Positions 5,436-8,030 of a stretch of 8,030 nt of DNA are shown here, piece after piece (position 1 is the stretch's first letter; each line of letters opens with the position of its first letter). Source of the DNA: Deltaproteobacteria bacterium. Lineage in GTDB: Bacteria > Desulfobacterota > BSN033 > UBA1163. The notes below the pieces were generated by a model that saw only the letters and a program-made list of their open reading frames with translations, was not told the DNA's origin and searched no databases. The stretch spans positions 1 through 8,030 of the forward strand of contig VGSD01000113.1 of the NCBI GenBank assembly GCA_016875155.1. The letters run 5' to 3'. A program made the position numbers and the translations under genes.

Positions 5436-6296
5436 ATGGCTAATATTCAAGCATTACGCCGCCGCATTCGAAGTATCCATGGGACGACAAAGATTATCCG
5501 GGCCATGGAGATGGTGGCGACCGCTAAAATGAGGAGAACGCAGCAACGGGCGCTGGAAGGTCGGCCTTATACTGATAAAATACGGCAGGTGATTGCTGAT
5601 CTGGCCATAGAGCCTCGTGTCAAGGGAAAAAGACTCCCACTTCTTGAGAAGCGGGAAGTGAAGAAAATAAGCGTCGTTTACATCGGGACCGACCGAGGAT
5701 TATGTGGCGGGTTGAATACGAACCTGAATCGTTTTTTGGCGGAGTTTATTTTACGCCAAAAGGTCCCTGTAACTGTCATCACGGTAGGCCGTAAGGCGAG
5801 GGCGTTTGCTCGAATCGCCAAACTGAATGTCCGAGCCGAATTCGGCGGCATCGGCGACCGAGCCACCATGTTGGAAACAATGCCGATCTCAAGAGTCGTG
5901 ATCGATGACTACAGCAAGGGTGAGGCCGATTTCATCTATCTGATCTATCCTCGGTTTATTAGCACCATGCTGCAAAGACCGACCATCCAGCCGCTGCTTC
6001 CGATTGAGCCAGCCAAGCTTCCTCCGGGGCAGGTGGCGGAATATATTTATGAACCTGATCCTTTTTCGGTGTTGAATGCATTGTTACCCCGATTTGTTGA
6101 AATGGAGGTCTATCACGCCATTCTGGAACTGATTGCCAGTGAGCAATCTGCACGGATGGTCGCCATGCGGAATGCGGGTGACAATGCGGAAGACCTGATG
6201 AAAGGTTTAACCCTCTCATTGAATAAGGCAAGACAGGAGATGATCACCAAGGAGATTTGTGATATCAGCGGAGGAGCTGAGGCTTTAACGATATAA
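5436..6296 (+). CDS. atpG: F-type ATP synthase subunit gamma
   Basis: Gamma is the rotating central shaft that couples the c-ring to the catalytic head. The 286-aa protein matches the usual bacterial length. The N-terminal helix has the conserved IRSIHGTTKIIRAMEMVATAK (residues 11-31). The Rossmann-like domain carries DRGLCGGLN (86-94). The C-terminal helix ends with the family signature ARQEMITKEICDISGGAEAL, in which the last part contacts the alpha-beta bearing. No chloroplast-type redox insertion with paired cysteines is present. ATG 5436 lies 10 nt after the atpA stop, and GAGAG (5424-5428), overlapping that stop, serves as a modest SD, so translation is likely coupled to atpA. A 23-nt gap leads to atpD. 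Confidence 0.97.
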   Translation: MANIQALRRRIRSIHGTTKIIRAMEMVATAKMRRTQQRALEGRPYTDKIRQVIADLAIEPRVKGKRLPLLEKREVKKISVVYIGTDRGLCGGLNTNLNRFLAEFILRQKVPVTVITVGRKARAFARIAKLNVRAEFGGIGDRATMLETMPISRVVIDDYSKGEADFIYLIYPRFISTMLQRPTIQPLLPIEPAKLPPGQVAEYIYEPDPFSVLNALLPRFVEMEVYHAILELIASEQSARMVAMRNAGDNAEDLMKGLTLSLNKARQEMITKEICDISGGAEALTI

Positions 6297-6307
6297 GGAA
6301 AGCATAA

Positions 6308-7708
<1,401 letters not shown>

Positions 7709-7716
7709 GAGGATAA

Positions 7717-8030
7717 ATGGCCATATTCAGATTAGAAATTGTCACTGCAGAAAGAATGGTGTTTTCTGACGATGTCAGCGCTGTCATTGCCTGGGGCGTG
7801 GAAGGGCAACTGGGCATTCTTCCCCACCACGCTCCCCTGATGACCATGCTTCAACCTGGTGATTTAATGATCAGAAGGAATAAGGAAGAAGAATACCTCG
7901 CCATCAGTGGTGGCTTTCTTGAAGTCCGTCCTGATAAAGTGATCATCCTGGCCGATGCCTGTGAACGGATTGACGAAATTGATATCGCCCGCGCCGAAGA
8001 GGCGAAGAAACGTGCCAAAGAAACGATGAA
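7717..8030 (+). CDS. atpC: F-type ATP synthase subunit epsilon, 3' end outside window
   Basis: Epsilon binds the base of gamma and, in many bacteria, inhibits ATP hydrolysis through its C-terminal helices. 104 complete codons are visible; the frame stays open to the right edge. The family is usually about 130-140 aa, so roughly 30 residues are missing because of the window boundary. The N-terminal beta-sandwich (about 1-85) has the family marks [31 protein letters not shown] and [14 protein letters not shown]. The first C-terminal helix begins at about residue 86 ([18 protein letters not shown]). ATG 7717 follows GAGAGG (7707-7712) by 4 nt, and this SD overlaps the atpD stop codon, pointing to coupled translation. 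Whether the inhibitory second helix is intact cannot be seen. Confidence 0.95.
   Translation, partial: MAIFRLEIVTAERMVFSDDVSAVIAWGVEGQLGILPHHAPLMTMLQPGDLMIRRNKEEEYLAISGGFLEVRPDKVIILADACERIDEIDIARAEEAKKRAKETM

Overview
The window holds a nearly complete bacterial F-type (F1Fo) ATP synthase gene cluster, all on the + strand, preceded by a bactofilin gene. The order is bactofilin, atpI/atpZ-like, atpB (a), atpE (c), an unrecognised 38-codon membrane ORF, atpF (b), atpH (delta), atpA (alpha), atpG (gamma), atpD (beta) and atpC (epsilon, cut by the right edge). Every core subunit of a simple eight-subunit bacterial enzyme is present once. No b-prime copy and no V/A-type subunits are seen.

Layout: 1-212 is non-coding and carries a candidate promoter and a 15-bp palindrome, followed by the bactofilin gene to 635. 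A second, good sigma70-like promoter at 714-742 starts the atp block. The Fo genes (842-2955) are tightly packed, with strong Shine-Dalgarno (SD) sites before atpE and before the small ORF. Two unusually long gaps then interrupt the operon: 165 nt between atpF and atpH, and 250 nt between atpH and atpA. Both contain strong inverted repeats and look like acquired repeats or structured RNA. The F1 genes from atpA onward are again close together.

How the genes work together: a and c form the ion path and rotor ring, b and delta the peripheral stalk, alpha3-beta3 the catalytic head, and gamma and epsilon the central stalk. The AtpI/Z-like protein probably helps c-ring assembly or ion supply. The 38-residue protein is encoded inside the Fo gene block and could be an accessory Fo membrane peptide (inference).

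Organism: a bacterium of moderate GC that uses conventional SD sites. Subunits a and c remind me of Chloroflexota or candidate-phylum enzymes, while a bactofilin gene beside atp genes is something I associate with Desulfobacterota-like genomes. I cannot assign a phylum from the sequence alone. The enzyme looks catalytically intact and probably H+-coupled, with several uncommon residues (alpha Phe172/Ser176; a Lys263/Glu285) flagged below.
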